Shown: positions 10,905 through 23,567 of the stretch, one piece after another
How positions within the stretch are numbered: the stretch's first letter is position 1
How the letters are laid out: each line of letters starts with the position of its first letter
Assembly: GCF_030848805.1 (NCBI RefSeq)
Contig: NW_027270308.1
Coordinates: 1-64,000, forward strand
Direction: 5' to 3'
DNA: 64,000 bases
Source of the DNA: Temnothorax longispinosus
Lineage: Eukaryota; Arthropoda; Insecta; Hymenoptera; Formicidae
Made by a program: the position numbers and the translations under genes
The notes under the pieces: generated by a model
Seen by the model: the letters and a program-made list of their open reading frames with translations, nothing else
Databases searched by the model: none
Told to the model about the DNA's origin: nothing

Positions 10905-11170
10905 TCAATCGTTCCCCGGATTTGCGATTGGCCTGTATTAGGGTGGTTCGAAGGACCAAAGGGGCAATCCCCTCACGAATGCAAGCGAAATATAATGCAA
11001 GAAAAAACGGGATAAATCAAGCGAAGCGACTCACCGTATCGCAGCCCGGCGCCCTCCTGGGATGGTCTCTCGGCCGTTCTCGTCTGTCCTCTCAGGTGGC
11101 GAATCCTCCTGTGATAGCAAACGGGAGGCGTGCAGGCAGACAAGGTAGCGGGCAAGCAAGCAAGCGAGCA
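10905..11170 (-). repeat. Diverged BEL/Pao-type LTR fragment
   Basis: Read on the minus strand this stretch follows the same order of words as the end of the BEL LTRs in this window: TTGCTTGC repeats, CGGTGAGTCGC, GGTCCTTCGA and TCGCAAATCCGGG. Sequence between these words is diverged, so it is a relative of the family at 3673-4327 rather than a copy of it. No internal coding region is attached. Confidence 0.55.
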
Positions 11171-11171
11171 G

Positions 11172-12780
11172 CAGAGTTGGGCACATTTCATTCGAATAAC
11201 GAATTAAGAATAAATTATTCGAATAAAATATTATTCGAATAAAATTTCATTCGTATGTGTCTCATTCGTAACATAGTCAACTATATTTATTCGGATAAAT
11301 CTTCATTCATAACGTGACGAATGATTTTTCATCCGATAAATCTTTATTCATAAATACGAATAAAACTTTATTCGAATAAATCTTTATTCGGAGTTTACAA
11401 ATAAATTTTTATTCGAATTAATGCTCAATCGTACGATACGAATAAAGTTTGATTCGAATAAATACCAGTATGTCTTATTTATGTCTCAAATGTTGGCGCT
11501 CGCGCCGCTCGTTTTCATCAATAACAATAACTATCGTACAAGCGTTTGACCGTGTAACGGTCACCATGATATATCCAGTATTACTGTTTTGGCTTCATTC
11601 GATCCAGAGTAGTGTTATTCTGTTGTCTGATGTGTGTGGATCGACGATCGACACACAAATTATAGTGAAGTAAAAATATTTTATTAATCGAAGGTAAGAT
11701 ATTTAAATTTGATTGTGGATCAAATCCCAGAGAATTAGGTTCAATTTGACGTGGAATACCACATATATGTTTTGCTTATTTTTATATATTATACATTGTT
11801 TTAGTTAGCATGGCTGAATCTGGAACAAACACTGTACCAGACTCTCACTCTCAGACAACGTCCTCGTCCTCGCCCTCGCAGATGAAACAGTCTGAAAACG
11901 AAAATGATGGTGCGGATAATACCGAAAATAGCAGAGATTCACCTTCAGTGAATACAATCACCTCGAACATGGCAATCTTAGATGGGAAAGTATTTCAAAA
12001 TTGTACAGGGGGTGAAAAATTCCTTGAAAACTAACGACGTAGTGGCTACATGTGTAGCATGCTTACCAAGATTGTTGAAGTAAAAGGTACATTAACATCG
12101 ACATCAAATTTCAAATCACACCTGAAACGAAGGCACGACAGTAATTTGGTGAAGGAATATGAAAAATATTGCAAAGAAAAACGAGCCAAATTATCTGCAT
12201 CGGACTGTTCTGATGAAAATCAATTTGCATCTCGCAAGAAACGCAAACTGCTGAGCTTACAGGAACAATTGGACGAAGATATAACTCAATTCGTTGTTCA
12301 CTCTATGACCCCCATTAAGGATAGTAGATGATCCTTATTTCCAAGCTATATTTGATCATCTTCAAGTTAAAGCCCGCGGAAAACCAATAACGGTACTAAG
12401 TCGACGCTCTCTTGGTAGAAGAATAAAAGATTTGTATGAAAGCAATACCAAATCTATTAAAAAATTTTAACTGAAGAAGCGCAATATATTTGTACCACAG
12501 CTGATGTGTGGTCTTCGAAGAAAAGAAGTTTTTTAGGAGTAACTGCACACTGGATTAACATTAATTCGTTAAAGAGACATCTGCAGTTTTGGCCTGCCGG
12601 AGATTCCAAGGAACACACAGTTTCGATAGGATTGCTGAGATGTTATGCGATATTCATTCCGAGTTTGGTTTAGATTCGTCAAAAATATTAGCCACTGTCA
12701 CTGATAATGCTAGTAACTTTGCTAAAGCTTTCAGGGTTTTGGTGTAAAACTTTGTAAACTTTCAAAGGGACGTTGATGGT
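11172..12780 (+). mobile_element. Decayed hAT-like DNA transposon
   Basis: Begins with CAGAGTTGGGCACATTTC, a typical hAT-style terminal sequence. The 5' non-coding part (11172-11809) is rich in ATTCGAATAAA repeats. A broken transposase follows. The right end is not recognisable: sequence from about 12800 belongs to a foldback-related repeat. No target-site duplication could be found. Confidence 0.6.
11810..12780 (+). pseudogene. hAT-type transposase remnant with BED-like N-terminus
   Basis: Three pieces in different frames. 11810-12034 begins with ATG and is Ser-rich and acidic. 12050-12331 contains a degraded BED zinc-finger end (TSNFKSHLKRRH). Homology continues past the stop: DHLQVKARGKP, then the hAT pattern TTADVWSSKK...LGVTAHWI, then VTDNASNFAKAF near 12695-12735, which is the region of a catalytic Asp. 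Frameshifts at about 12035, 12330, 12470 and 12600 separate these. The C-terminal dimerisation domain is missing. hAT transposases cut and paste using an RNase H-like fold; this copy cannot. Confidence 0.75.
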
Positions 12781-12799
12781 GAAAATAATGAATTTGTAT

Positions 12800-13315
12800 C
12801 TCCAAAAATCTCGAAAAACCTAAGCAGTAGTATTTTTATTTCCAAAAAATTATAACTCAAGTGATACACATCACAAAATTACACGTTACCTTATCAAAAA
12901 TGAGTCGCGCTTCAAGTGATCTATTATTACAATTACAAAAAGAAATGATATCTCTTTTTTAAATTACAGCGCCAATTACAGAGAACATATTTTTCGAGAT
13001 ACAAAGATTACGTCTACCACTTGTTACTTAGATTTTTTCGAGGTATAATATTACCACTGCTTTTCTTCGATTAGAATAAAAGATTGAATCATGAAGAATT
13101 ACACAGAGGTAACAGTACAAAATACAAATATTTTATTAAAATATTTAAACCCAACAAGGGAATACAAGGTATTTAAATACAAAGTTTATATATGTATTTT
13201 AAAAGATTTAATCGCATCGCCAAAAATTACAGAGGTAACAGTACAAAAAATAAAAATATTTTATTAAAATACATAAATTTTTCTTGTCAAAAAACTTGGC
13301 GCTGCTAGAAATTTC
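12800..13315 (+). repeat. Solo, diverged arm related to the 8655-10324 foldback
   Basis: Shares words in order with the left arm of the foldback: CAAGTGATAC, GCGCCAATTACAGAGA, ACAGAGGTAACAGTAC, AAATATTTTATTAAAAT and the end word ACTTGGCGCTGCT at about 13295. An internal stretch from AGAGGTAACAGTACAAAATA (13105) is repeated at 13222. No second arm is present nearby. Confidence 0.6.
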
Positions 13316-13560
13316 TATAACTCAAGAACTGATTAACCAAATTTTAAAAAATTGTATATGAAATAGGGGTAGAAAAGACTGAAAAATATAATAGAATAAA
13401 AATTGTTAATAATAAAGGGGTTACCGATTTCTGTTAAAAAAAACAGTCAAGTTTACTGAAATTTCTATAACTCAAGAACTGATTAACCAATTTTAAAGAA
13501 TTGTATATAAATAGGGGTAGAAAAACTGAAAAATATAATAGAATTAGAAATAGATCGATA
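13308..13560 (+). repeat. Direct duplication of about 100 bp
   Basis: GAAATTTCTATAACTCAAGA and the following roughly 95 bases occur at 13309 and again at 13458 with few differences, separated by about 50 bp that is not duplicated. Non-coding. Confidence 0.85.
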
Positions 13561-13756
13561 TCTCAAATATTGAGAAAGCTACAGCATAAAATACGCTTTT
13601 CTGAAAAATAAAAATCTCCTTAAAATCCATACCGGTCGACGATTTTAATAAAATTAGAGGAGGACATACTTTCTATGATACTCTATTTGGTGTGCAAAAC
13701 TTCAACCCGGTATCTAAAAACTTGTAGAAGTAGATACGTGTACAAAATCCATACGC
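13561..13756. other. Spacer with no feature seen
   Basis: AT-rich sequence between the duplication and the microsatellite. No coding or repeat signal recognised. Confidence 0.5.
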
Positions 13757-14419
<663 letters not shown>

Positions 14420-14420
<1 letters not shown>

Positions 14421-16680
14421 ACATAATATAATATAGAAATAAATAATACAGAAATAATGGATTCGCTCACGGGATTCGCTCAATACTAAATACTAAATAT
14501 ATAATATAATATAGAAACAATACGGAAACAATATATAGATAATATAGATAATACGGAAACAATACAGAAACAATGGATTCGCTCACGGGAGTAAATACAG
14601 TCATTAATATATTTGTCGCAGAACTAAAAAATACACACGCAGTGAACGCATAGGATATACGTACGCAACACTCGCACATGTGCGCGTTAGCAGACACGAC
14701 CGTGCAAGCAATCAGCAATGCGCAGGTTGAGATGCATTTCTGGCAGGAAGTGCAGTTGATAAAATAAAAATGGACGTAGCTGTACGAAAGGAGGGCAGGG
14801 AGGATAAGGATCGTATGGAAGAGGGAAGGTCATTGAAATATTTGACTGCACAGTAGGAGAACGAAGCGCGAAACTTGGCGGAGTGATGCGATGGAAAGGA
14901 AAGAAGGTCAGGGTAACGAGTATTTGGGGCGTTAACGGCATGAAGCTCAGAGTTCAGATGCAGGAGACGTCGGAGGTAAGGAGGAGTGTCAGACTGAAGA
15001 AGACGGAAAACCAGGCAACAGAGATGAAGCATAAAACGTTGTTGGATTTTTAACCAACGGGAGTTAGAATAGAGTGGAGATATATGGTCAAATTTACGGA
15101 CATTGTAGGAGAAGCGGAGACATGAGTTTTGAATATATTGGATACGATTCAATAGTTGTTGGTTAAGTGCTGGAATATAAACGACGTCGGCATAGTCAAA
15201 GAGTGAGACGACAAGAGCTTGGGATACATGAAGCTTCTGAGAAGTGGAGAGTATGTGCCGAAACGGATATAGAAGACGAAGCCGAGCAAAGGCAGCCCGA
15301 CATTTTACGTCAACATGTTTTTTAAATGACCAGGAAGAGTCAACGTGAACGCCGAGTATTTTTATTGAGGATGATAGAGGTATGGGTACGGAGTTCAGAT
15401 AAAGATCGAAGGATTGAAGCTGAGACAACAGCACTGGAGAACCTGCAATGAGAAGTGAGGATTTGGAAGGGTTAAGGTGCAGTCCATTTGAGGATGCCCA
15501 CTTAGCTACCGCTTCAAGGTCGATGTTCAATGCAGCAACGGTAGAAGAGACATCCGACAGACGGAATGTTTTGCGAAAAATCACGTCATCGGCATATTTA
15601 AGAAGTTCGGCAAAGAAAGGAGTGGAGCACAGATCAGCGATGAAAATGATGAATAATAAAGGTCCGAGAACAGAGCCCTGAGGTACGCCCGAGAGAACAG
15701 CGCGAGTAGGGGAGAAAATAGGCAAGGGATTATATAAAAGAACGCGCTGGAAGCGATTTATTAGGTAAGATTTCATAAAGGACAAGGCTGAAGGAGATAA
15801 GCCGTAGTACTCGAGCTTAGCTAGGAGAAGATAAGGGTTGACCGTATCGAACGCCTTCGTGAAATCTAGAGTAGTCAATGCAGTGAGACAGCCCGAGTCA
15901 AAACCCCGCAGGACGGAGTCGGAGAGGTAGAGAAGCTCGGACGTGGTGCTATGCATGCCACGAAAACCAGACTGACACTCCGGAATTATCTTTTCTTTGT
16001 TTACAAATGCATATAGCTGAAGGAAGCATATGCGCTCAAGGAGTTTGGAAAGAAATGGGGGGAGAGAGATGGGGCGAAGAGAGGAGAAAGTGGAGGGGTT
16101 GTGAGTTTTGGGAATGGGGAGGACAACTGCGTGTTTCCACGAGGAGGGAAAAGTATTGGAGGAGAGGGAGTAATTCAAAATGTGTAGGAGAGGCTCGAGA
16201 CATTGTGGCAGGCAGAGAAGCAGCATACGACCAGAGAGATCGTACGGACCGGCAGAGGTGAGACGTATACGCTTAAGGACATTGTAAAGCTCAGTGGGAG
16301 TGATTGGAGTAAAACTAAATGTTTCGGAAGCATTGAAAGATGAGGAGGCAAAATGACGTAGCGTTTGAGGAGAGCAGGAGGAGGAAGGAAGAGAATCAAG
16401 AAAATGATCGTTCATACGCTTAGGATCAAGGAGATGGGATGGTAAGGTATGCGAGGGAGATGTTGTCCCTCCAAGTAATGAGAGATTTCTCCAGAATTGA
16501 CGAGGAGAGTTAGATGAAAAGGAACTTGTAAGATAAGCCTTCTTTTCACGACGTATGGCATAGTTAACCTCGTTGCGGAGTTGCTTGTAACGATGCCAGT
16601 CGTGCTCGAATCGAGTGCGCCTATGACGAAGAAAAGCTCGACGCTTCAGAGTTATTAGTTTTTCTGACGGCGGTGTTTAG
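14420..16680 (-). mobile_element. 5'-truncated non-LTR retrotransposon
   Basis: Minus-strand element with a reverse-transcriptase ORF and a 3' untranslated region (14420-14711). The tail contains duplicated pieces such as CAATGGATTCGCTCACGGGA in plus orientation, at 14574 and in part at 14456, and AT-rich ATAATAC/ATATAAT runs. The 5' end stops near 16680, inside the region that links endonuclease to RT, so endonuclease and ORF1 are missing, as expected from incomplete reverse transcription. It abuts the gypsy fragment at 16786. Confidence 0.85.
14712..16674 (-). CDS. Non-LTR reverse transcriptase (N-terminally truncated)
   Basis: The frame is open from a TAA near 16675 down to 14712, about 650 codons; the first ATG is at 16415. 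RT motifs in order: SAGPYDLSGRML, SWKHAVVLPIPK, LRPISLPPFLSKLLE, CQSGFRGMHST, LDFTKAFDTVN (catalytic Asp), SGVPQGSVLGPLLF and KYADDVIF (catalytic YADD). The C-terminal part has LGVHVDSSWSFKKHV and a long tail typical of CR1/Jockey-group elements. No stop or frameshift interrupts it, so this is a relatively young copy, but it lacks endonuclease and ORF1 and cannot move by itself. Clade assignment (CR1 versus Jockey) is tentative. Confidence 0.85.
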
Positions 16681-16785
16681 CCATGGAGCAGGCGGACGCG
16701 ATGCGCTCTTTAACGTCAACGGAGCAAGATGATCGAAACGGACATTATGGTAGATGTGAAATAGGCCATGATCGCGCAGTACGCG

Positions 16786-17300
16786 AAAAAACAAAGTTTG
16801 GGACGAACACCTGCCAGAACTCCAGTTCGCTTATAATACCGCGACCCACGACGCGACGGGCTACACGCCCGCGTTTTTAAATTACGGCCGCAAATTGCGC
16901 CGCCCCGGAGAGGATGCGCCGCGCGACGAACTAACGCCGCCGACCCACATGCATCGCCGATTGGCCGAAGCTTACAAACTAGTGAAAATTCAACTGGCCC
17001 GCGCGTTCCAGCACCAAGAAAAACACTATAATCTCCGCCGCAAGGAATGGAGACCGCGTATCGGGGAGTGGGTGTGGAAGCGGGACCGCCCGCTCTCCAA
17101 CAAAGAAGCGGCGTTTAACGCCAAGCTCGCGCCAAAGTTTATTGGTCCGCTAGAAATACGCCGCATTATTTCACCCGTCATCGTGGACCTCCGCAGCCGC
17201 TCGGGGAAATGGTATCGGCACATACACGTGCAAGACCTCAAGCGCGCCCCGACCGACACACCACCCGACGTACCTGGCCCGGACCTCGGTGGGGGGTACG
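16786..17300 (+). pseudogene. pol: Gypsy integrase, C-terminal part
   Basis: The frame carries VWDEHLPELQFAYNTATH and GYTPAFLNYGR, typical of the end of the gypsy integrase core, then LRRPGE. A GPY/F-type module follows (KFIGPLEIRRIISPVIVDL, then HVQDLKRAP). The catalytic Asp, Asp and Glu lie upstream and are lost. The same frame stays open to 18022, but from about 17300 its residues are Arg/His-rich and look non-coding until 17829. An overlapping frame there is more protein-like. Confidence 0.8.
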
Positions 17301-17498
17301 CGCTCGCACCGACCGCCGTCGCCGTTCAAACGTACGCGGCCGGAAAACACGCGCCGAGACAAAAACGCCGACGAACGAACTGTTGTTACGCGACCGACCG
17401 CGACCCAAACATTGTTAACCGCCGAAAAATGAAAACAAGCGATAGGATACCCGGCGTACCGAGGCAGGAGCAAGCCGATCGTCAGAACGACCGCAACC

Positions 17499-18022
17499 AT
17501 GACGGACGAAACAGCCACGCAAGAGCAAGACATTCTCACGGAGATAACCAGAATCCTCGGCGAAGACGACGAGGAGTACGATCCGGCCAACCCCGGGATC
17601 GGGCAAGGGTGGGCCACCCTTTACCGGGGCGAGCCCGAGACGGCACCGCCACCGCCGGCCAAACCAATCCCGCCAAAAACCGTGCCGAGGATTGGCACGA
17701 TCGTCCAGCGATCCGACGCGACGAATCGGGCGAAGCAGGCCTGGTTTCTGGCACCGCCACCGCCACGACGCCCACGACCACTGGCCGAGGCCCCTCGACG
17801 ACGCGGCCGACGCTCCAACCCGCGAGGGTGATGGGGCCGATACCAGCACCTCCGATCCCGGTTCAGGTCGAGCCCGGGGTGATGGTGGAGGTCCCCCATT
17901 TTTCGTGCCATGTCTCCAGGCAATACAAGCACACGATCGGGAACCGGCGCTGGCACATACGGTTCAACGGGGACGGCTCCGTCCGTTGGATAAAGGACAA
18001 ATCCCGGAAACCGCCAGCATAA
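17499..18022 (+). pseudogene. Extra small ORF (ORF3) of the gypsy element, frameshifted
   Basis: An ATG at 17499 opens a frame of 110 codons (begins MTDETATQEQDILTEI, then a proline-rich segment) that ends at 17831. The protein-like sequence continues in the integrase frame from about 17829 to 18022 (VEVPHFSCHV, then RWHIRFNGDGSVRWI). The two parts together look like one protein of about 170 residues broken by a one-base change near 17820. I do not recognise the family. It is not an envelope: there is no signal peptide or membrane segment. Its position between pol and the 3' LTR suggests an accessory product. Confidence 0.5.
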
Positions 18023-18102
18023 GAGACCACCCGATCGACCGGCACCTCCAACCAGCCGGCCACTGTGCCTCTCGATTCAGGCACATTTAAGGGGAGGGGT
18101 GG

Positions 18103-19006
18103 TGTAACGATGCGCCTCTCACGATAAGGCATCGTCCCCGGCCACCACCGCCGGATGCCGCCCGACCGATCATCCGTCGGGCGAGGACAGTGCCGCTCCA
18201 ACCACCGCGCGATCCGCCTGATGATCGGCCCCCCTCCTGCCGACCTCGCCGCGCCGGGCGATATATAAGCCGGCGCGCTCGGCGAGAAGACACTTCGTCT
18301 CTACCACGGCATTCCGCTGCTCCTGGCGAAGCCTATCCTCCAGATCCCAAGGCGACACACAAAACGAGGTTCAGAGTATGAGCCTCGATTGAGCGTTCTC
18401 AGGTGTCTCCGAACTCCATCGAACTTACTCCCAACGGCCACGGCACCACGAGGTCGAGCGTGCTCGGCCTCATAGCGAGGGTTCTCGCGACCGTAACCCC
18501 GGGATCCCGCAATTCCCCGTTGCATATAACGCGTTCCCGCCCACGGTCTCAGCCTTGCCGGCATACAGCACGAGGTGCATACGCCCCCGGTAAAACACCG
18601 CGTCCCTCGACTATTGTAAGCCCGCTTTTGTTTTATCGCCCGAATGTACGGGCACCACCGAGCATTGTAATATACCGCGTTTCACTAGTCTCTGTAAAGT
18701 CGCGTTCCGTTATTATCTCGTATACCGCGCCGAGTGCACATGCACTACCGATCCCTGTAATTCCCGCGTCCTGCTGTAAAGCCGCGTTCCGTTATTATCT
18801 CGTATACCGCGCCGAGTGCACATGCACTAACGATCTATGTAAATACCGCGTCCAGCTATCAACCCGCGTTCCGCATGGTCTGTAATTATCGAATTGAATA
18901 AAGCTTTCCATTGTACCTTACGATTGATTATTGTCTCTGTGCCTTTCAGTCGAACTCCTGATCCGGCAAATTAGTCCGCGTTCGACGATAAAGTTGGGCC
19001 GTTACA
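18103..19006 (+). repeat. 3' LTR of the gypsy fragment
   Basis: About 904 bp with inverted ends TGTAACG and CGTTACA. It contains a TATA-like GATATATAAG near 18261 and a polyadenylation signal AATAAA at 18897-18902. An approximately 83-bp tandem duplication lies at about 18701-18870: GTTCCGTTATTATCTCGTAT occurs twice. The second LTR is not in the window, so the borders rest on the end motifs and the polypurine tract. Confidence 0.75.
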
Positions 19007-19257
19007 ACATAAACAGCGTGTCGCTGTCTCATCCGACGTGATTAACTTTAAACAGCATTGCGGTTCGTGCGCGTGTGTTTTATCGTGTCGGTTTTGACAT
19101 TCTTTTCTTTTCTTTTTTACTTCTCTTTTTTTGTTTAAAAAGTGTTCTTACATTTATTTTTAGATTAGTGTTTTTAGATACATTTTAAGTATATTTATAT
19201 TTATTTCATAATTTTATATTAACAATAATAATACACTGTCGAGTGAGTGCCGTGTAA

Positions 19258-19374
19258 CTCATACTTATGATAGGTGTATGTACAAAGACTGTACGAATAC
19301 AAGACCTTCTAAGCGCCTATTTAGATTTCCAATGCAAAAGGATGCGAGATACGAAATATGGATACGTAATACAG
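19258..19374 (+). pseudogene. P-element-like THAP transposase, exon 1 (THAP zinc finger, first half)
   Basis: Codes the first half of a THAP domain: a Cys pair (CMYKDC), then SKRLFRFPMQKDAR and WIRNTG. THAP domains are C2CH zinc fingers that bind DNA and head P-element transposases and their domesticated relatives. The exon ends at a splice donor (ACAG|GTAGGT). The codon phase fits exactly with exon 2 at 32089, but the intron between them now holds a 12-kb gypsy insertion. The 5' start of the gene is not clear; the LTR of the previous element ends only 250 bp upstream. Confidence 0.75.
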
Positions 19375-19684
19375 GTAGGTTGTTGGAGAATAAATATTAT
19401 TTTTTAATATATTGTTATGCTGACAAAGGAAGATCTGCGTATGTACCCGATAAAAACAGTACGTGGATCCACGTTATTGCTACGTGGATTCGAAGTGGAT
19501 TCAACGAAACTACGTGGATTCGACGTGGATGTGACGTGACTGTTTTTATCGGGTATATCGCGACAATTATAAATATGTCGATATTAAGACCTCGGGTTTT
19601 TTTGCGATAAAACATAGTATATTACGTTAAAAAGGGAATGATCTAACCTTATTAAACACGGATTTTGTCTAATTTATAACATGT

Positions 19685-20632
19685 TGTAACAGTATAATTA
19701 GGTTCCCCTCAACATCGACGCGATCCGACTCATCGGGAGTTCTTTGGCGTATATATAATAATATTGTTATTTTGTATAATTGTATGTTTAGAATGTTTAA
19801 GTTTAGAATGACTCAGGCGAGCAGGGAACGTATTATTTCGAAAAGCCGAAGGTAGACGAGATATGGTATAAGAAAACTATCGGTGGGAAGGACGACCCGT
19901 GCCAGCAATTAGTAAGAGGAGAAGACAGCGATACCTGAGTAACCTAGATAAGGCAGACAAGGATGCCAAACCCGCTGTCGCCGGAGAAAGCCGGGAAATT
20001 GACGGGACTGCCCGAATATCATTAGGCCCACCGGCGAAATTAACGAGACGCGCACGCGCCAGCTATCAACGCGGCCTGTGCTGGGCCTTCGCCGGAGTAC
20101 CGGATTGCCGGAGAGCTCACTCTCCGGAAAGTCGTGTTGTTGTAACGTTATTGTGATTCCGGGAGTCGTTCCCCCGAATAGTCGGACCGCCGTTCCTTAC
20201 CAAAATTGAATTGAGCGATGTCAGAAACATCGATATTATATTCTCGTTGCTGAAATGTATATAATTGTAAATAAGAATTTGTCGAGAAGTCTGCCGGCAA
20301 CTGTGAGTATTATAATGAATCTGTATTCTCCTGCCTGAGTCATAATTAGAGTGAATTATATAAAATAAGTACGTGATTTAATTACACGCGAGCGTGAAAT
20401 AATTTAGTTGTATATCTAAGGGTCCCTCCGACCATCCACCCCTGAGTATTATATACTTCTTTGTCAATTTTGTAAAAATTGGCTGGCGCCCTGTGAATAT
20501 TTTCTTCTGTAACTCAGAGCCCCGACGGCTACGGACCCGGTTGCGTCGGGTGAAGGCTGTTATATGTAGAGTCAATAAATTTAAAAAAATAAATAGTCGT
20601 TAATAGTTAATAAATCAAAACGGCCTGTCTCA
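19685..20632 (+). repeat. 5' LTR of the gypsy element
   Basis: Starts TGTAACAGTATAATTAGG and ends CGGCCTGTCTCA. A TATA-like GTATATATAATA lies near 19749. The short open frame at 19899-20156 lies wholly inside the LTR and is repeated identically in the other LTR; it matches no known protein. Confidence 0.95.
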
Positions 20633-20634
20633 TT

Positions 20635-20652
20635 TGGCGCCCAACGTGGGGC
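20635..20652 (+). promoter_or_regulatory. Primer-binding site of the gypsy element
   Basis: TGGCGCCCAACGTGGGGC begins three bases after the 5' LTR. It has the TGG start expected for pairing with a tRNA CCA end. Which tRNA primes it cannot be decided by eye. Confidence 0.75.
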
Positions 20653-21160
20653 ACGTTGGAGAATTGGTATTAATAAAGTAGAGATTTTCTTAAACAAAGT
20701 TTTCTTAAATAAAGCCAGTGAATAAAATATTCAAATTAAATATATTATTGAATTCCATATATAATATTCAAACGTCTGTATGTGCCTGAATTCGTTGCGT
20801 GTTTATATACGCTTCTCCTATCTCACGCCAATATTATGTGTTTCAATAATAAAGGATGTTTCAATGTTTCCATACTTTGAATCTTGTATTTCCACACTGT
20901 TCAACATAATATATATTATACCGACTTATATGTATATACTAAATGAAACCGATCAGTGAAATTTAAAATAAGTGACCGAAAACTACCGGGAATCAGGCGA
21001 GACAAGGTTCTTTCGATCGAACTACGTGTTCTTATAAATTACCTTCGAGCATTTACTCGCTAATCATTAATCGGAGTGTCGAATTATCAGTCGATTACGT
21101 AGAATTACGCGAAGCTTTTTCGGAAGAAAGCTCCAGCAGTACATATAAGGTCATATTGGT

Positions 21161-23328
21161 ATGACTTCTTTATTCATTTCGCCACCTAAGAAAACCATGT
21201 CGAGGAATACTAGAAGTAAAAAAGTAGAGACTCGCAGTTCTGCTCTACTTAACAAGACGATCCCCTTGACCAAGGAAGGGGGGGGCTTATCGGATAACGG
21301 GTCAACTGAGGGAGTTGCGAATTCAGAGGACGACCAGGCGGCAATAGATTCGTCGAAGTCGGTCCCTGACGCGAGTACTTCTATGCAGTCCGTACAAAAT
21401 AACGAGAGACCACCTACCATCATTATGCGGGGGGGCGGTACACCGATGTTATTAGGAAGGGGTCGCGGAAGAAACACCCCGGTGTTAGGTGATACAGGAA
21501 GGTTTACGCCTATAGAGAATGAGGCGATAGGTACTTTACGTAATGAAATACGAAATGTTAATGCTAGATTGACGGCGGTCGAGGCAATCGGGGAACAAGT
21601 GAATAAATTAGTTATAAATAATACTCGTTTGAACGATATAATACGAAGTAATACTCATATGATGAGTTTAGTTAAAACCTTTATGGAACAAAATAATATT
21701 AATAATCCGTCGCGATCTAACCTACGGTCTGAGAGGGGAGACGCGACCGGTAATACAGCGCCAGTTGGGGGGTCGTCTGTTCACTCTCCGGGTGGCGAAA
21801 ATTTAAATGAAGATGAAGAGACAATTAGTCGAGCTAATCAGCCAATACCCTCACGTCAATTAAATAGTCGAGAGGGGGCTTTCACCGTAGTGTGCGGAAG
21901 AAATCAGGAAAGACCATCTGTTGTCAGACCTGAGAATTTCGGGAGGAATCAAGGAAACGGAAATCCGGATATATTCACGAGACATGAAGGATCCGTGGAA
22001 AGAGAACTTCGTAGAGTTCATTTTAATAACGAAGCCGGAAATATAACGGGAATTAATTCGCGAACAAACGTAATCGATTCCGTGGAGCCACCGCAAAGAG
22101 TAACAGTAATTTACTGTTTACCAAACGGAAAGACGGTAACGGAAGAAAAACTTATGCCGAATCATGAGTATCGTCAATTAGAGACAGATTTAGTACATGA
22201 TGGAAATGTTATTAGCTCACAAGATCAGGATAGTCTTCGGTTAGGAGTTGAAACGCGTAATAGAAATATAAAGAATCCTAACAGTGTGTACGGTTTTGCG
22301 GGATCCTCGTCGCAACGTTCGAATAATCGACAACCAAAAGCAGTAACGCGGGGTGCTTTGTCGTGGCAGACAAGCGACTCGAGCGACGACGACGAATATC
22401 ATCGCTCTAACCGTGAATATTATAGGAGTAGTCGAACGACCTCACGTACACCATCGCCGCCTTGTTCTAGTAATTGGGATTACAATCCGGGAATGAAGAT
22501 AGGTAGAATCGTTAGCAGCTGGAAAATTAACTTCCCTAAGACGGAAAAAGATCCAGATCAATTTTTGCTTATCCTAAAAGACCTATTAAGTACTAGCGGG
22601 ATAAATAAAGACCTATTCGTTCCCTGTTTATCGAATATCTTTGAGGTCGCTTATCGACAATGGTATTTGATTAGTAAACGGAGTTGGCGATCGTGGAAAG
22701 ATTTCTCTAGAGCTTTTCGCTATCAGTGGGGTGTAAAAAAGGCTGATGGCGATTTATTTGTGGAAATCAGGGACTTAAAAGTTGAAAAGGGGGAAAGCCT
22801 AGCCGAGTTCACTTGCCGAGCTCGTTTTATCTTCGAACGAATGATGCATCCCCCAACATTTAAAGAACAACTAAAACAAATCTTGATTAAATTTAATCCA
22901 CGAATCACTTTCGAAATCCTCAATCTTCCATTGAATAATTATGACGAATTTTTACATTACGCAAACGAGAGAAGCTATCTCTATCGCCGCTCAGTCGAAA
23001 GTCAGAGAGATCCGCGTTCCAAAAAGAATAAAGTTGATTTGAGTTATATGCAGAAGCAATCCTCAGAAGACGAAGACGAACCAGAGCTATCACACGACGA
23101 TGACGATGACGGACAGACGACTGACCTAAATGCTCTTCAACAAAAAGATCTACGGGCCAACAGAACCGAACCACAACCGAAAATTAATTCAAAATCGCTA
23201 ACACGACAGAGACTGGAACAAAACCTAACTCAATACGAGAAGACTAACAAGACCGGAAACCCTTCGTCGATGCAACAAGACAAAGCCAAGAAGATACAAA
23301 CAAGTCCTCGCGATTTAAGTAAAGTTAT
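21161..23328 (+). pseudogene. gag: Gypsy gag, 5' part, interrupted by insertion
   Basis: ATG at 21161, with a second ATG at 21197. About 720 residues of gag precede the break. The N-terminal half is low-complexity and polar. A retrotransposon-gag-like capsid region is at roughly residues 440-620 (WKINFPKTEKDPDQFL, then LAEFTCRARFIFERM). Acidic Ser/Asp runs follow. The frame then enters the inserted tRNA-bearing array at 23329 and ends there at 23386, so the last 20 residues of the open frame are not gag. The zinc knuckles resume at 26528-26677. The leader from 20653 to 21160 holds no ORF of note. Confidence 0.88.
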
Positions 23329-23567
23329 ACAATCAATTAGAAAAGCCATGCGATCCAAGCTTAGGTCTTTGACAGCCTTATATTAGTTACTGTATACATA
23401 TATGTCTATATATATACATATAGTTTTTTCCAACATACTGCGCGCCGATTATTTGTCGGACTTAAAACACAGTAATTGTTAGAATTAAAAACCCTTCCCT
23501 CCCCGGAATTAAATCGACTCGATTTAAATATCTAATAACTGTAAAGAAAATTTATTGCGAAAAATAT

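Larger units (their letters stand above)
16786..19006 (+). mobile_element. 3' fragment of a Ty3/gypsy retrotransposon
   Basis: Contains the end of an integrase, a small extra ORF, a polypurine tract (AAGGGGAGGGG at about 18089) and a 3' LTR. Base composition is far more GC-rich than the neighbourhood. The rest of the element (5' LTR, gag, protease, RT) is missing; its left edge meets the truncated non-LTR element near 16680-16786. Confidence 0.85.

Noticed and set aside
19899..20156. Gene inside the gypsy LTR
   Set aside because: The frame is repeated exactly in both LTRs, covers known LTR regulatory sequence and has no homology I can see.
20635..20652. Naming the primer tRNA of the gypsy element
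   Set aside because: The start resembles Lys-type primer sites but the rest differs. Without a tRNA comparison the identity is not supported.
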